From NCBI GenBank assembly GCA_007117665.1, contig SKGD01000109.1, forward strand, positions 1 through 37,642: a stretch of 37,642 nucleotides of DNA. Reading direction: 5' to 3'. The stretch comes from Alphaproteobacteria bacterium (GTDB lineage Bacteria > Pseudomonadota > Alphaproteobacteria > Micavibrionales > Micavibrionaceae). The notes beneath the pieces were generated by a model. The model was not told the DNA's origin, did no database searches, and saw only the letters and a program-made list of their open reading frames with translations. Made by a program: the position numbers and the translations under genes. Positions 1 through 10,300 of this stretch are shown piece after piece; position 1 is the first letter of the stretch, and every line of letters begins with the position of its first letter.

Positions 1-28
1 TATCATATTTTCTGTCATCTTTGCTCCC

Positions 29-125
29 GTCATCCCCGCCCCCGTGCGAGGATCTATACGCGTTGCTGCCACTTTCCCGGATGCAAGCTGTTTAAATTCG
101 CCTGACGGCTCACCGCGGGCATGAC
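29..125. repeat. Probable diverged copy of the same palindromic repeat family
   Basis: gtcatccccgcccccgtgcgaggatcta at left and gcgggcatgactgttgg at right, the latter matching gcgggcatgacagttgg at ~15026. Confidence 0.45.
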
Positions 126-240
126 TGTTGGAGGGCAGGTTTTCCCCCGGCCTGTTTACTTTTTTTCGTACAGTGTTTATCCTGACACGCAAAGGCGTTT
201 ATAAGCGCCGATAAAAATAAAAAAACAGGGAAATATCTGC

Positions 241-1263
241 ATGGGGATGCGGTCTTCTTTTCGGCGCGCTGCCGTGCCGGTCATTTTGGCTGGGATGCTG
301 GGGTTTAGCCCGCCAATCTCAAATGATGACTGGCTTCACAAAGCACAGCCATTTAATACAGAAAATGTCAAAAATGCGTTCAATCATCGTGCTTTTGCCC
401 GGCAATATGCTTTGTCTTGTGGTCAGGCAACATGGCAGAGAGGACTTATGGTTGTGACGCCCCATCCAAACCGAACGACGTTTGATTTTCGTGGCGATGG
501 TTATGGTCTTGCTGTTTTTTCTCCACATTTGAACGACGCCCAAAAAGCACAGGCTGAGCGAATGATCCGTGAGATGCCGCCGCATATATATGATATATTT
601 TATAATCGTGGCGGCGTGTTTGTTTTTACCAAAAAATCGCTGATCGAGGCCTTGCCGCATATGAAAGGCACGACCGATCACAAGGCCGATAACCCGTATT
701 ATTCACGGTATATCGGATTGTATCAGACAAATTTACGGCGCGCCTATATTACGTTCGGGGTGATGGATGTCCGACAGCAGGGTGATGGAACGGAAACTCT
801 GCATCATCGTCTGCTTTTCGGTTCGCAGGAACATACGTTTTATCATGAAATAGGCCATTTTATGGATCGCAAACTTGGCCGTATAGGGCGTCCGTTAAGT
901 TCTTTTAGCCCGAACAGGCGTTTCTCAGGCAGCGAGGCTTTTGTGGATGCGATTGAACGCGATATGGCGGCATTTATGGAGGCTCAGCGCCCGAAATGGC
1001 TGATCGACAGGTTGTCTCATTATCTGCCGGCACATTATAAAGGCAGGGAGGTCGGTGGTGGCCATGACCGTCTTGAGTCTTTTCAGGGTGAAGTTTTTGC
1101 TGAATTATGGGCGGAGTTACACGGTCACTCGCGGCGCAATTTGCGTTCCCATTTCCCGCATGCCTTTGCGATTGTCCAGGAAGTAGATCGTATCCTTCAG
1201 GAAACTTATGAGTCCCGGCCTGCGCGCGATTCCTGTAAGCCCGCGCCGGTGCCTGTGTCCTAG
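241..1263 (+). CDS. Secreted putative zinc metallopeptidase (gluzincin-like, resembles anthrax lethal factor ATLF-type domains)
   Basis: ORF with hydrophobic N-terminus (signal-like), HEIGH motif in QEHTFYHEIGHFMDRKLG and a downstream acidic cluster EVFAELWAELHG typical of a third Zn ligand. Confidence 0.6.
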   Translation: MGMRSSFRRAAVPVILAGMLGFSPPISNDDWLHKAQPFNTENVKNAFNHRAFARQYALSCGQATWQRGLMVVTPHPNRTTFDFRGDGYGLAVFSPHLNDAQKAQAERMIREMPPHIYDIFYNRGGVFVFTKKSLIEALPHMKGTTDHKADNPYYSRYIGLYQTNLRRAYITFGVMDVRQQGDGTETLHHRLLFGSQEHTFYHEIGHFMDRKLGRIGRPLSSFSPNRRFSGSEAFVDAIERDMAAFMEAQRPKWLIDRLSHYLPAHYKGREVGGGHDRLESFQGEVFAELWAELHGHSRRNLRSHFPHAFAIVQEVDRILQETYESRPARDSCKPAPVPVS

Positions 1264-1359
1264 GATTTTCTCTCCGTTATCGTCTTTTTGCAAAAGGCTC
1301 TGGTCGTTGTGCGGCGCTTGACGTATGATAGGCGCGGATATGTTAAGGGTGTTTGAAAA

Positions 1360-2232
1360 ATGAGCATACAGCAGCAAGAAGACAAGCCGGACTCAGTCAA
1401 AGCCAGTCTGTTTAACGAGGAAGAGAGCTATCAGGCCAGCCTCCCCAGCCGTCTGCGCGCTTATTTTTTGGCCGGGATTTTGGTGACGGCACCAATCGGG
1501 ATCACGGTTTATCTGACATGGCTGTTTCTGAGCTTTATCGACAAGCGCGTGTCGGCGATTATCCCGGAATCCTATAACCCGTTTACTTATCTACCCTTGT
1601 CCGTGCCGGGGATCGAGTTGATCAAGGCGGTGATCTCGCTGATTATCGTTATTTTCTTTTTTGTGCTGGTCGGGTGGTTTGCCCGTAATTTTCTGGGCAA
1701 GCTTTTATATCAGGTTTCCGAGTATGTGTTGCACCAGATGCCTGTCGTAAACACGCTTTACAAGGCGATCAAACAGGTTTTTGAAACGATCATGACCAGC
1801 CAGTCCAAGGCTTTCCGCGAGGTTGTTATGCTGGAATATCCGCGCAAGGGAACGTGGGCGCTGGGGTTCGTCAGCAGCCGTACCGAAGGCGTCATCCAGC
1901 GCGTGACCGATGAAGAAACAATGGCTGTTTTCGTGCCGACAACCCCGAACCCGACATCGGGTTTTTTGCTGTTTGTGCCGTCCAAGGAGCTGTATTTTAT
2001 GGATCTGACGGTCGAAGAGGCCGCAAAGCTTGTTGTTTCGGCGGGGATTATTGTGCCGCCCGATCGTGGGTTGGTTCACGCAAAAGGTAAAAGACCGGAG
2101 AAAAAAGAGTCTCCTAAAATGGTCGCCAAAGAGAGCAAAGCCGACAAAGCGGGAAAATCGCTGGCCAAGAAAACAGTGCCCAAAAAAGCAGTGTCAGAGA
2201 AAAAGACGAAAAAAAGCCCAAAGAAAAATTAA
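1360..2232 (+). CDS. DUF502 family inner-membrane protein with Lys-rich C-terminal tail
   Basis: Motifs YFLAGILVTAPIGITVYLTW, GWFARNFLGKLL, PVVNTLYKAIKQV, VFVPTTPNPTSGFLLFVP match DUF502; neighbour of recG/sdhE/mfd as in many alphaproteobacteria. Confidence 0.85.
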   Translation: MSIQQQEDKPDSVKASLFNEEESYQASLPSRLRAYFLAGILVTAPIGITVYLTWLFLSFIDKRVSAIIPESYNPFTYLPLSVPGIELIKAVISLIIVIFFFVLVGWFARNFLGKLLYQVSEYVLHQMPVVNTLYKAIKQVFETIMTSQSKAFREVVMLEYPRKGTWALGFVSSRTEGVIQRVTDEETMAVFVPTTPNPTSGFLLFVPSKELYFMDLTVEEAAKLVVSAGIIVPPDRGLVHAKGKRPEKKESPKMVAKESKADKAGKSLAKKTVPKKAVSEKKTKKSPKKN

Positions 2233-2254
2233 GGGCTTTTATACCAAGCCGTTG

Positions 2255-3313
2255 TCAAGGCGTAGCCGCGCCGCCGGGGGCAGACACCAGAACCTTACGC
2301 CCCTTGCCGGGCACGTTCTCTGTAATGCCTTCCTTATCGAGCGTTTTCAGCATTTCCCCGATGTTGTGCTTGCTGACATCTTCAAATGAATCGAGCAAAG
2401 TCTGGCGCTTCGCTGTTCCGTTCTCAATGACAAAACGGCGCAGCTCTTTGTAATCATCCTGAGAGATATCAAGTGCATCAAGACGCTGTGCGATGTTTTC
2501 GGGCAGGCTTTCAAGATTGAATGTGTCGCTGATATGCTCACTATCTTCGACAATATCGATCAGCGCTTGCTCTTGCGCTTCCTGCTCCTGCGCGGGCGAA
2601 TCATCTTCGGCGGCGTCTTCGGCTGCCTCGAATCCTGTTGTTATCGCCGGGGCTGTTTCTATACCGGATTTTTCCAGAAATGCCGTCCATTCCGCGCTCA
2701 TCTCTGCGGCGATCGCGGCTTTGAATTCAGGGTCGATGTCGGGTGCGCCGGCTACCTTCAGGCCGGCAATTTCGGCTGCCAGAACCAAAATGGTTGCCTC
2801 ATATTTATCTTTTGCGTTTACGACCACGCCTTGTTCGCGCATCACTTTACAGCTTTTGACGAGCAGAGCCATGGCAAACACCTTGTCATAGGCTGCTTGC
2901 CGTGATTCTTCGGAGTTTGCATCAAGATTGAGCGTGCCTTCAACAGACTTGCCGGAAACGTGAATATCATCCAGACACACATTGCCACAGGGAAGAGACA
3001 GGACAAGCTCCGCAATGCCGTTCCCGCTTTCGTCAGGACATGCCTGATAAGCGAATAAATCCAGCCACGCCGCGTCATTTTTCTTGCGTCCGGTGATCGG
3101 GCAAAGGCAATCCTCAACGCTCTGTCCATAGATCAAAGCCAGTAAATCCTGCAATCTTTGGGCTTGCGCCGCTTCGGCTTCCAGAGACGCGTCATCGCCG
3201 GACGCAGCTGCGTCCCGAGTTGTGTTTGTTTGTTCCAACGTGGGTTCGTCAGAGTCCAGCGCGGGGTCAGTAACAGGATCCTGTAAAGCTTCAAAACCAG
3301 CCATGTGCGACAC
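2255..3313 (-). CDS. Hypothetical protein, acidic, 352 aa (start could be 3304)
   Basis: Long ORF on the minus strand, convergent with the DUF502 gene; no confidently recognised domain. Confidence 0.6.
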   Translation of the reverse strand: MSHMAGFEALQDPVTDPALDSDEPTLEQTNTTRDAAASGDDASLEAEAAQAQRLQDLLALIYGQSVEDCLCPITGRKKNDAAWLDLFAYQACPDESGNGIAELVLSLPCGNVCLDDIHVSGKSVEGTLNLDANSEESRQAAYDKVFAMALLVKSCKVMREQGVVVNAKDKYEATILVLAAEIAGLKVAGAPDIDPEFKAAIAAEMSAEWTAFLEKSGIETAPAITTGFEAAEDAAEDDSPAQEQEAQEQALIDIVEDSEHISDTFNLESLPENIAQRLDALDISQDDYKELRRFVIENGTAKRQTLLDSFEDVSKHNIGEMLKTLDKEGITENVPGKGRKVLVSAPGGAATP

Positions 3314-3410
3314 ACCTTTAAAATATTATTCAATCGTTATTTAAAACAGGATTGTAGCAAAGTCAGGCACAAAATTCAAGTAAATATGAAAAACAAAAGC
3401 CGAATTTTGT

Positions 3411-5546
3411 TCACCCCGATTGCAGAAATTTAATCGCCTGATCCCTTTCAAACAGATATAACAGCACCCGCAGTGCTGCCCCGCGTGAAGTGTTTAAATG
3501 CGGATCTTTTTGAATAATCAGGCGGGCATCATCACGCGCGGCGGCCAGTAAGTCACTATGGGCGGGCAGGGTTGCCAGCTTGAATCCGGGCATGCCGCTT
3601 TGCCGGGTCCCCAAAATTTCACCCGCTCCGCGCAGCTCCAGATCTTTCTCGGCGATCCTGAATCCGTCCTCGGTTTCCCGCATGACCTTCAGCCGTTGCC
3701 GCGCCGTCGCCGTCAGGTTCTTGCCATACACCAAAAAGCAATATGACTGTGTGCCGCCGCGTCCGACCCGCCCGCGCAACTGGTGCAGTTGCGACAGGCC
3801 GAAACGCTCGGCATGTTCAATAATCATAATCGTCGCGGCAGGAACATCAACGCCGACTTCAATCACGGTCGTGGCAACTAGAATATCAATATCTCCGGCG
3901 GAAAATTGCGCCATGACACGGTCTTTGTCTTCGGGTTTCATCCGCCCATGCACCAGCCCGACCCGGTCGCCAAAGCGCGCTTGCAGGATTTCATACCGTT
4001 CCGTTGCGGCGGCGACATCCATCAATTCGGATTCCTCGACCAAGGGACAAACCCAGTAAATGCGCGCGCCGGAAGCGATCTGGCGTTGCAGCCCGTCAAT
4101 CATCGGTTCGATATGTTCGTTCGAAATCAGGCGTGTATCAATGGGCTTGCGACCGGGGGGCTTTTCATCCAGGCGGCTGACATCCATATCGCCATAGGCG
4201 GTCAGGGTCAATGTACGCGGGATGGGGGTGGCCGTCATGACCAGCACATCAACGCCCTTGCCCTTGGCAGCCAGCATTAATCGTTGATGAACGCCAAAAC
4301 GGTGCTGTTCGTCGATCACCGCCATGCCAAGGTCGGCAAAGGCGATTGTGTCCTGAAACAAGGCATGGGTGCCGATGACGATTTGCGCTGTGCCGTCGGC
4401 AATCTGCGTCATTAGCGCTTCGCGCCCTTTGCCTTTATCGCGCCCCGTCAAAACCACGCATGAAACGCCGCAGGCTTCAAACAGGGGTTTGAGATTATCG
4501 GCATGCTGGCGGGCGAGAATTTCAGTCGGCGCCATCAAGGTCGCCTGCGCCCCGTTTTCAACCGCATTCAGCATCGCCAGCGCCGCAATGACTGTTTTGC
4601 CCGCTCCGACATCACCTTGTAAAAGGCGCAACATACGCATGGGGGCTTGCATATCCATGTCAATTTCGGCAATGGATCGTTGCTGGGCGCCGGTCAGGGC
4701 AAAAGGCAGAGAGTCCAGCAATGCTTTTCGCATAGCACCACCAGTCTGATAAGCCCGCCCCTGACGTTTTTGCTGGTGATACCGCACCATGGCAATGGCG
4801 AGTTGTCCGGCCAGAAACTCGTCATAAGCCAGACGCTGGCGCGCCGGATGCGCCGGTAGCAATGCATCCGCCCCGGCAGGGTTATGGACGGCACGGATTG
4901 CGTCATCCCATGACGGCCATCTGCCGCGCTTTTTATGGGCTTCATCAAGCCATTCAGGCAGGGACGGCAAATTTCCCAGAGCTGCTGTTACAGCCTTGCA
5001 GACCAGCTTATTACTGATCCCCTGTGTTAACGGGTAAACAGGTTCGACCCGTGCGATATCGCGCCATTCTTCGGCTGTGCCGATCGCATCAGGATGAACC
5101 ATTTGCGGTTGTCCCTGGAAATACTCGATCTTGCCGCTGGCGACGATGGTCGCGCCGGGCGGCAGGATTTTCACCAGCCAGTCTTTACGGGCATGAAAGA
5201 ACACAAGGTCAATCGCGCCGGTTTCATCCCGGCACCTGACACGGGAAGGCATGTTCCGGCGGGCGGCGAGCGAATGTTTTTCAACGGTCAGCGTCAATGT
5301 CACGATCGCGCCGTCAGCGGCGTCTTTGATAGAGGGCGCATGACGCCGGTCAATAACCGCAATCGGCAGGTGAGACAACAGGTCGAAAACCCGGTCGCCA
5401 TCGCATAATTTTTGCAACAGCCCGGCATTGCGCGGACCGATCCCGTCCAGCGCCGTTACGCGCCGGAATAGCGGATCCAGCGCAAAAGGCCGCCCGGGTT
5501 GCGGTTTTTGGTTATTTTCCGATGTCTCGGCTAAGCCTGAAGGCAT
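3411..5546 (-). CDS. recG: ATP-dependent DNA helicase RecG
   Basis: GDVGAGKTVIAALAML Walker A, DEQHRFGVHQR, TATPIPRTLTLTAYGDMDVSRLDEKPPGRKPI, QLRGRVGRGGTQSYCFL. Confidence 0.97.
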   Translation of the reverse strand: MPSGLAETSENNQKPQPGRPFALDPLFRRVTALDGIGPRNAGLLQKLCDGDRVFDLLSHLPIAVIDRRHAPSIKDAADGAIVTLTLTVEKHSLAARRNMPSRVRCRDETGAIDLVFFHARKDWLVKILPPGATIVASGKIEYFQGQPQMVHPDAIGTAEEWRDIARVEPVYPLTQGISNKLVCKAVTAALGNLPSLPEWLDEAHKKRGRWPSWDDAIRAVHNPAGADALLPAHPARQRLAYDEFLAGQLAIAMVRYHQQKRQGRAYQTGGAMRKALLDSLPFALTGAQQRSIAEIDMDMQAPMRMLRLLQGDVGAGKTVIAALAMLNAVENGAQATLMAPTEILARQHADNLKPLFEACGVSCVVLTGRDKGKGREALMTQIADGTAQIVIGTHALFQDTIAFADLGMAVIDEQHRFGVHQRLMLAAKGKGVDVLVMTATPIPRTLTLTAYGDMDVSRLDEKPPGRKPIDTRLISNEHIEPMIDGLQRQIASGARIYWVCPLVEESELMDVAAATERYEILQARFGDRVGLVHGRMKPEDKDRVMAQFSAGDIDILVATTVIEVGVDVPAATIMIIEHAERFGLSQLHQLRGRVGRGGTQSYCFLVYGKNLTATARQRLKVMRETEDGFRIAEKDLELRGAGEILGTRQSGMPGFKLATLPAHSDLLAAARDDARLIIQKDPHLNTSRGAALRVLLYLFERDQAIKFLQSG

Positions 5547-6447
5547 AATGCGATAGCCCGATCATTATGAAACCCATCAAAATCAGCGCCACCGGCCAGC
5601 TTATGACGTTGGCGAAATAGGTGGCGGTAAAATATCCCAGATAGCCGAACATGATGATGACCGCCGCCACCAGCAAAGAACGGCTTTGGGCGCGGACGCT
5701 GAGATAAATCATGCCCGCCGCCGCGGCGATCAGCAGCAAGTCCACCCCCACGATATCGTGAATCAGGCTGAACAGCCCGTAAGCAAAAGTAAAGGCCGCG
5801 ATGAAATAGGTAAAAGGCACAAAGGCGCTATGCGGCGTTCGGGAAGCCGCATAGCTCAGCAGCAGCCCCGACAGCCCCAGAACAAGCGCGGCAAGGTCAT
5901 TGGGAACTGCCAGCCAGGTCATGGCAGCGGCAGAAGAGAGAATCCCGAAGGCAAATGTTAAAAACAGCAGTGCTGTCCGGCGAAAACGGTAAAATAAAGC
6001 CCCGCTTTGTAAAGCCATCAGCCCGAATACGAGCATCGCAGCCAGCGCTGCATTGTCACCATCCGCATATTCATGCAAAAAGACAAAAAGCCCGGTCGGT
6101 TGCAGGGCAGCGGCAATCAGCAATAAAGGCGTTGTGGCTTTATCAAATTTGTCGTCCCGCAGGCAGGCCAGCGCCATGATAAGTGCGGCAAGGCCGCTGC
6201 CAAGGCTGATAATGACGCGCGCGGCGCTGCCCAGATCGTCCCAGATCATGCTCGTCAGCGTACATAGCCCGACAAAAATGAAAATGCCGCCGAAATAACT
6301 CATCACGGTTTTAAGCGTGGCGGGTCTGGCTGCGTCAGGCTGAGTCTCACGCAGGACTTTCCGGATATCCTGCGCGGTGATGCCGTGTTCTTTGGCCAGT
6401 GCGGCAATATCAGCCAAAATAAGGTCTTTTTTATTTGTATCGCTCAT
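5512..6447 (-). CDS. Multi-pass membrane protein, DUF2157-like
   Basis: Many hydrophobic segments, N-terminal soluble helix; 35-nt overlap with recG start and 4-nt overlap with upstream ORF. Confidence 0.6.
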   Translation of the reverse strand: MSDTNKKDLILADIAALAKEHGITAQDIRKVLRETQPDAARPATLKTVMSYFGGIFIFVGLCTLTSMIWDDLGSAARVIISLGSGLAALIMALACLRDDKFDKATTPLLLIAAALQPTGLFVFLHEYADGDNAALAAMLVFGLMALQSGALFYRFRRTALLFLTFAFGILSSAAAMTWLAVPNDLAALVLGLSGLLLSYAASRTPHSAFVPFTYFIAAFTFAYGLFSLIHDIVGVDLLLIAAAAGMIYLSVRAQSRSLLVAAVIIMFGYLGYFTATYFANVISWPVALILMGFIMIGLSHYAFRLSRDIGK

Positions 6448-7025
6448 TCTTCAATGACCCATCCTACAAATCGGCTTTCATGAAAATATCCCGTATAGTG
6501 GGGGATGCGGTAAGTGTAGTTGTCTTTACGGTATGCTGTACCGAAATTGCGGCGCGTGCTGGTGAATATCTCGGTAAACAGGCCGCCGCTGTCACTGCGG
6601 TGGCCGGTGAGATGAAACCCGTCCGGCGCGGTCATTTTATGGTCGAGCGTCAGGGCTGCAAGCTGTGCGGGGACGTCCAGCGTGACCGGCTGATCGGTCG
6701 CGGCACCTTCCGGTGCATCAATACGGAATGTTTCCAGCTTGCCGGTTTGCGGAGAAAATAAGTGCAGCACCAGCGGGTTGGTGCGGGCGTATTGAAGCTG
6801 TCGGTCATTGGTGCTTGCCGCCGTGTTAAAGCGTAATTGCAACCGGTTATTTTCAACGGTCGCCTGAAACAGGTTATCGCCGCCGCCTTTGAAAATCACG
6901 GCATAACGCGGCGGGTCGTACAGCACTTTTTCAAAAGATTGTGCGACCATAAAAGCCGCGATCAGGATCACAGGCAGGGAAATTCCCAAAATAACGACAA
7001 AGTTTTCTTTCAAAAACCTCTTCAC
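6444..7025 (-). CDS. Membrane-anchored hypothetical protein (probable GTG start at 7025)
   Basis: ORF 6444..7064 continues upstream into sdhE; GTG at 7023-7025 (VKRFLKENFVVILGISLPVILIAAF) with AAAAGGAG about 10 nt upstream is a better start; stop overlaps next gene start. Confidence 0.6.
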   Translation of the reverse strand: MKRFLKENFVVILGISLPVILIAAFMVAQSFEKVLYDPPRYAVIFKGGGDNLFQATVENNRLQLRFNTAASTNDRQLQYARTNPLVLHLFSPQTGKLETFRIDAPEGAATDQPVTLDVPAQLAALTLDHKMTAPDGFHLTGHRSDSGGLFTEIFTSTRRNFGTAYRKDNYTYRIPHYTGYFHESRFVGWVIEE

Positions 7026-7031
7026 CGCGCT

Positions 7032-7346
7032 ATGACTCCTTTTATTATGACGGATAACGCGCAAAGTTTAGATGATCTGGCGGTCAAACGCAAACGCCTG
7101 ATTTTTCGTTCATGGCATCGCGGCACGCGGGAAATGGACCTGATTATGGGGTCGTTTGCCGATCGTTACGTGCCCGCGATGGATGCGGCGGCACTGACCG
7201 CTTATGAGCGGATATTGGATCATCCCGATCCCGATCTTTATAACTGGATCAGCGGCAGGGAAACCCCGCCCGCCAATTTTATGGATGATGTGCTGGATAA
7301 GCTGTTGCATCATCAATATTGCGACATGAATAAGTCTCTGTCCTGA
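7032..7346 (+). CDS. sdhE: FAD assembly factor SdhE (start 7032 or 7047)
   Basis: KRKRLIFRSWHRGTREMDLIMGSFADRYV ... DHPDPDLYNWISG, the SdhE/DUF339 signature; adjacent to mfd. Confidence 0.9.
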   Translation: MTPFIMTDNAQSLDDLAVKRKRLIFRSWHRGTREMDLIMGSFADRYVPAMDAAALTAYERILDHPDPDLYNWISGRETPPANFMDDVLDKLLHHQYCDMNKSLS

Positions 7347-7347
7347 C

Positions 7348-10300
7348 ATGAATGGCGGTGATGGTGCTTTGATGGGTGTCGCGGATAAAAAACATAGTGG
7401 TGATGATGACTTCCTGCCGGATATGCGTGTTTTTTACGGCATGCCCGAAGGCCATGATGCGCGTATGCTCGCGGATCGCGCGCGGCTTTTGGCGGCGCAG
7501 GATCGCGTTCTGGTTCATGTGGCGCTGGATGATGCGCGTATGGCTTTGCTGGCGGATATGCTGGCTTTTTTCGCGCCGGATGTGCGTGTTATTTGTTTCC
7601 CGGCGTGGGATTGCCTGCCTTATGACCGTGTGTCGCCGCATAATGAAATCGTTGCCCAGCGTGTGGCGGCACTGGCCAGTGCGCTGGCGTGGCAGAGTGA
7701 AACAAAGCGCTATCCGCGGATTTTTCTGACATCGGTGAATGCGGCTTCGCAACGTGTGATGCCGCGCGAAAGCCTTGAAAAAGCTGTCCTGCAGGCGGTC
7801 AAAGGCGGGCGGCTGGAGAGCGGGCAGTTGCAATCCTTCATGCAGCATAATGGCTATGTCCGTACGGAAACGGTGCGCGAGCCGGGCGAATATGCCATTC
7901 GCGGCGGGATTGTCGATTTATTCCCGCCCGGTTGTGATGAGCCGGTACGGATTGATTTATTCGGGGACGAGATTGAGAGCGTCCGGTCATTTGATCCGGT
8001 CACCCAGATGACGACCGGCCAGCGCGACGGTTTGACATTGCATCCGGCGACCGAGTTTTTGCTGGATGACGATTCCATTGCCCGGTTCCGCACGGCCTAT
8101 CGGGACTTGTTCGGGGTTGTGCGTGGTGACGATCCGCTTTACGAAGCAGTCAGCACCGGACGGCGCTATAGCGGGATGGATCATTGGCTACCCCTGTTTT
8201 TCGATAAGATGGAAACGCTGGCGGATTATATACCCGGCGCGTGCTATACGGTTGATCCGCACGGGACGCAGGCTGTGCGTGAGCGCATCGCGCAGGTCGA
8301 AGATTTTTATCAGGCGCGCCGCACCATGCAGGAGTCACAGGCTAAAGCCAAAAAAGAGTCGACTGCAACGCTTTATCATCCCCTGCCACCGGCGCAGCTT
8401 TATTGCGATTATCAGGAATGGTGCGGTGCGCCGGATGCGGATGTCGTCATATTATCGCCTTTTGGTATTCCCGATGGGGCGGTTGCGGGATGTGAAGACG
8501 GCAAGGGGCGCAAGGGGCATGATTTTGCCGCCATCCGCGCCTTGCCGGATGGTGATGTGTTTGCATCGCTGCGGGATCATATTAATGCGCTGCGCGCCGA
8601 TGATCCGGCGCGAAAAATCATGATCGCGGCCTATAGCCACGGGTCGGCTGCGCGGTTGAAAGCCTTGATGGAATCGGCGGGCATTACCCCGCTTGCGTCA
8701 TGCGGCGCTATGGATGATGTCAAAAAGCTGAAGCCCGGACAAACGGGCATAGCGGTTTTGGCGCTGGAGCAGGGCTTTGTGTCGCCCGATCTGGCGGTTA
8801 TGACCGAACAGGATATTCTGGGCGACCGTTTGAGCCGGACAACGAAAAAGCGCAAAAAAGCCGGTAATTTTCTCAAGGAAGTCTCGTCTTTGGCGCCGGG
8901 GGATCTGGTGGTGCATGTCGATCACGGGGTCGGGCGCTTTGATGCCTTGGTGACGCTGGAGGCCGCAGGCAAGCTGCATGATTGCCTCAAGATCGTTTAT
9001 GCCGGGGATGATCGCCTGTTTGTGCCGGTTGAAAATATTGACGTGCTGTCGCGTTTCGGCAGTGACGAAGGCACTGTGCCGCTTGATAAGCTGGGCGGGG
9101 CAGGGTGGCAGGCACGCAAGGCGCGGGTGAAAAAAGACCTGATGATTATCGCCGATAAGCTGTTGAAGCTTGCGGCACGGCGTTTATTGCAAAAGGCCGA
9201 CAAGATGGAGATTGGCAGCGCTCTGTATCAGGAATTTGCCGCCCGGTTTCCGTATCATGAAACGGATGACCAGTTGCGCGCGATCGAAGCCGTAACTGAC
9301 GATATGGCGCAGGCGCATCCGATGGATCGCCTTGTTTGCGGTGATGTCGGGTTCGGCAAGACTGAAATAGCGATCCGCGCGGCCTATATTGCGGCGATGA
9401 GCGGCGCACAGGTGGCGCTGGTCGTGCCGACAACTTTGCTGGCACGCCAGCATTATAATAATTTCGCAGCGCGTTTTAAGGGCACGGGCATAAGAATTGC
9501 GCAATTATCGCGTCTGGTACCGGCGCGCGAGGCTGCGAAAGTCCGGGAAGGGCTGGCGGACGGATCGGTCAATATTGTGATCGGGACTCATGCCCTGTTT
9601 GCCAAAAATATCAGATTTGCGCATCTGGGGCTTTTGATTGTCGATGAGGAACAGCGTTTTGGCGTTAAGCAGAAAGAGCGCTTAAAGGAGCTGAAATCCA
9701 GCGTGCATGTCTTGACCCTGACCGCGACACCGATCCCCAGAACCTTACAGATGGCATTGACCGGTGTCCGTGATTTGAGCCTGATCGCGACGCCGCCGGT
9801 TGACCGGCTGGCCATTCGGACTTTTGTCTTGCCGTATGACCCGGTGGTGATACGCGAGGCGTTGCTGCGGGAGCATTATCGCGGGGGCCAGAGCTTTTAT
9901 GTCGTGCCGCGGATCAGCGATCTGGAAATGATCGAGGAGCGCTTGCGCGAGCTTGTGCCGGAGATCAAATTCATTACCGCTCACGGCCAGATGCCGCCGC
10001 AGGAACTGGAAGACCGGATGAGTGCTTTTTATGACGGGCAATATCAGGTGCTGGTGGCGACCAATATTATTGAAAGCGGGCTGGATATCCCCAGTGCCAA
10101 CACGATGATTATCCATCGTGCCGACATGTTCGGCCTGTCGCAGCTATATCAGATCCGGGGGCGGATCGGCCGATCAAAAGTGCGGGCTTATGCTTATCTG
10201 ACATATAGTCCCGGAAAAATCCTGACCCAGCAGGGGCAAAAAAGGCTGGAGGTGATTGAAACACTTGATTCTTTGGGGGCAGGGTTTCAGTTGGCCAGCC

